A stretch of DNA of 64,000 nucleotides from an uncultured Tissierellia bacterium. Its GTDB lineage: Bacteria; Bacillota; Clostridia; Tissierellales; Peptoniphilaceae. The stretch lies in contig CAMYAK010000009.1 in the NCBI GenBank assembly GCA_947253765.1, forward strand, positions 9,752 to 73,751, in the 5' to 3' direction. Below the pieces are notes generated by a model. The model searched no databases. It was not told the DNA's origin and saw nothing but the letters and a program-made list of their open reading frames with translations. The number at the start of each line of letters is the position of its first letter. Within the stretch, counting starts at the first letter, position 1. The position numbers and the translations under genes were made by a program. Of the stretch, positions 63,620 through 64,000 are shown piece after piece.

Positions 63620-63715
63620 GTAGCCCGTAGGCTATCCACAATCCTGGAAGCGGATAGGATTATCGAGCTTTCCAAGGGGAAAATAGTTTTTGACGGGACC
63701 GGGCGAGAAGGATAG
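63620..63715 (+). pseudogene. C-terminal relic of an ABC transporter ATPase
   Basis: The frame reads RRLSTILEADRIIELSKGK then IVFDGTGREG and a TAG: 31 codons of the end of an ABC ATPase (H-loop replaced, D-R-I-I-x-L-x-x-G-K-I pattern). No start or Walker motifs are left. With the promoter and operator just before it, it looks like the leftover of a deletion inside a transport operon. Confidence 0.65.
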
Positions 63716-63789
63716 ACACTTCCTTTCTCACGGTCAAGGGATGCTCCCTATGCTCACTCTTCGCCCTTGACAAGTCGAAAGCAAGTGCC
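63715..63789. repeat. Long imperfect dyad after the ABC relic
   Basis: GACACTTCCTTTCTCACGG plus TCAAGGG (63715-63740) is nearly the reverse complement of CCCTTGACAAGTCGAAAG plus CAAGTGCC (63764-63789). The loop is about 23 bases. No T-run follows. It could be a mobile-element end pair or RNA structure. The rest of 63790-63935 shows no gene. Confidence 0.5.
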
Positions 63790-63935
63790 TGTTAAAAAAC
63801 CGCCGAAAAAAGGACAATTGTGTCAGGTGCATCTTGATGGGAATGTGTAACATATGTCTTGACAGTTAAGAAGGAGGAAAGGGAATTTCTCCTGCCCATC
63901 TTTACTTATTCGGGAAATGGGTGTAGAATCGAAGA

Positions 63936-63953
63936 AGTTAGTTATAGCTAACT
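63936..63953. promoter_or_regulatory. DtxR/Fur-like dyad near the window end
   Basis: AGTTAG-TTATAG-CTAACT is an inverted repeat of the same TTAG/CTAA type as at 63588. It may control a gene beyond the window. Confidence 0.4.
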
Positions 63954-64000
63954 ATAGGATAATCGATTCTAAACTAGCAGTCTATAAAGCAGAAATTTCT

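Noticed and set aside
1..64000. Long open frames opposite or inside well-supported genes (for example opposite hsdM, livF, ahpF, the giant permease)
   Set aside because: They are shadows of real genes with no RBS and no family signal.

Overview
The window looks like a chromosomal segment of a low-GC, Gram-positive anaerobe of the Clostridia/Tissierellia type (Peptoniphilaceae-like). The pointers are strong AGGAGG ribosome-binding sites, heavy AGG arginine use, a cell-wall-binding-repeat-2 surface protein, several FtsX-type ABC exporters, DegV and DUF4298 proteins, a C1-type aminopeptidase, and a one-piece tmRNA with an ANDN...LAFAA tag. The family assignment is inference; no 16S rRNA is present.

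Layout. 1-6.6 kb: the end of a branched-chain amino acid carrier, a surface-protein pseudogene broken by at least five frame changes, and a D-threonate/D-erythronate catabolic operon (DUF1537 kinase, PdxA2, GntP permease). The pseudogene and the operon share a near-identical leader. 6.7-10 kb: a GPH sugar symporter with a GH13 alpha-glucosidase. 10-28 kb: two Rpn-like nuclease paralogs with a shared 5' flank, two DegV proteins, a CoA-pyrophosphatase-like NUDIX protein, an FtsX exporter with a very long coiled coil, a collapsed nicotinamidase relic, acyl carrier protein, aminopeptidase C, a two-component/ABC exporter operon and L-asparaginase. 28-41 kb: a cysteine-desulfidase-like pair, potABCD, a MATE pump, an array of seven palindromic repeats (53-55 bp period) and livJHMGF. 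41-43.4 kb: a two-domain nucleoside kinase and ssrA.

43.4-61.3 kb is an AT-richer accessory (defence-type) island directly behind tmRNA. It holds a DUF3644 HEPN-type protein with a candidate structured RNA at its 3' end, an XRE-S24 repressor, two tiny membrane peptides, an IS3-like end relic, a complete type I restriction-modification system (hsdMSR), several unknown small genes including a duplicated pair, and a compact five-gene operon: pseudokinase with a DUF4145/HEPN-like head, active-looking Ser/Thr kinase, a 46-aa overlapping peptide, an SF1 (COG1112/Upf1-like) helicase, and a winged-helix protein. This last operon is the best candidate for an undescribed system. It recalls Mokosh-type kinase+helicase defence but lacks a visible PLD nuclease. 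No integrase, recombinase or duplicated tmRNA 3' end was seen.

61.3-64 kb: ahpCF (peroxide detoxification), followed by a decayed stretch with an orphan promoter, DtxR/Fur-like dyads and the last 31 codons of an ABC ATPase, apparently left from a deleted (possibly iron) transport operon.
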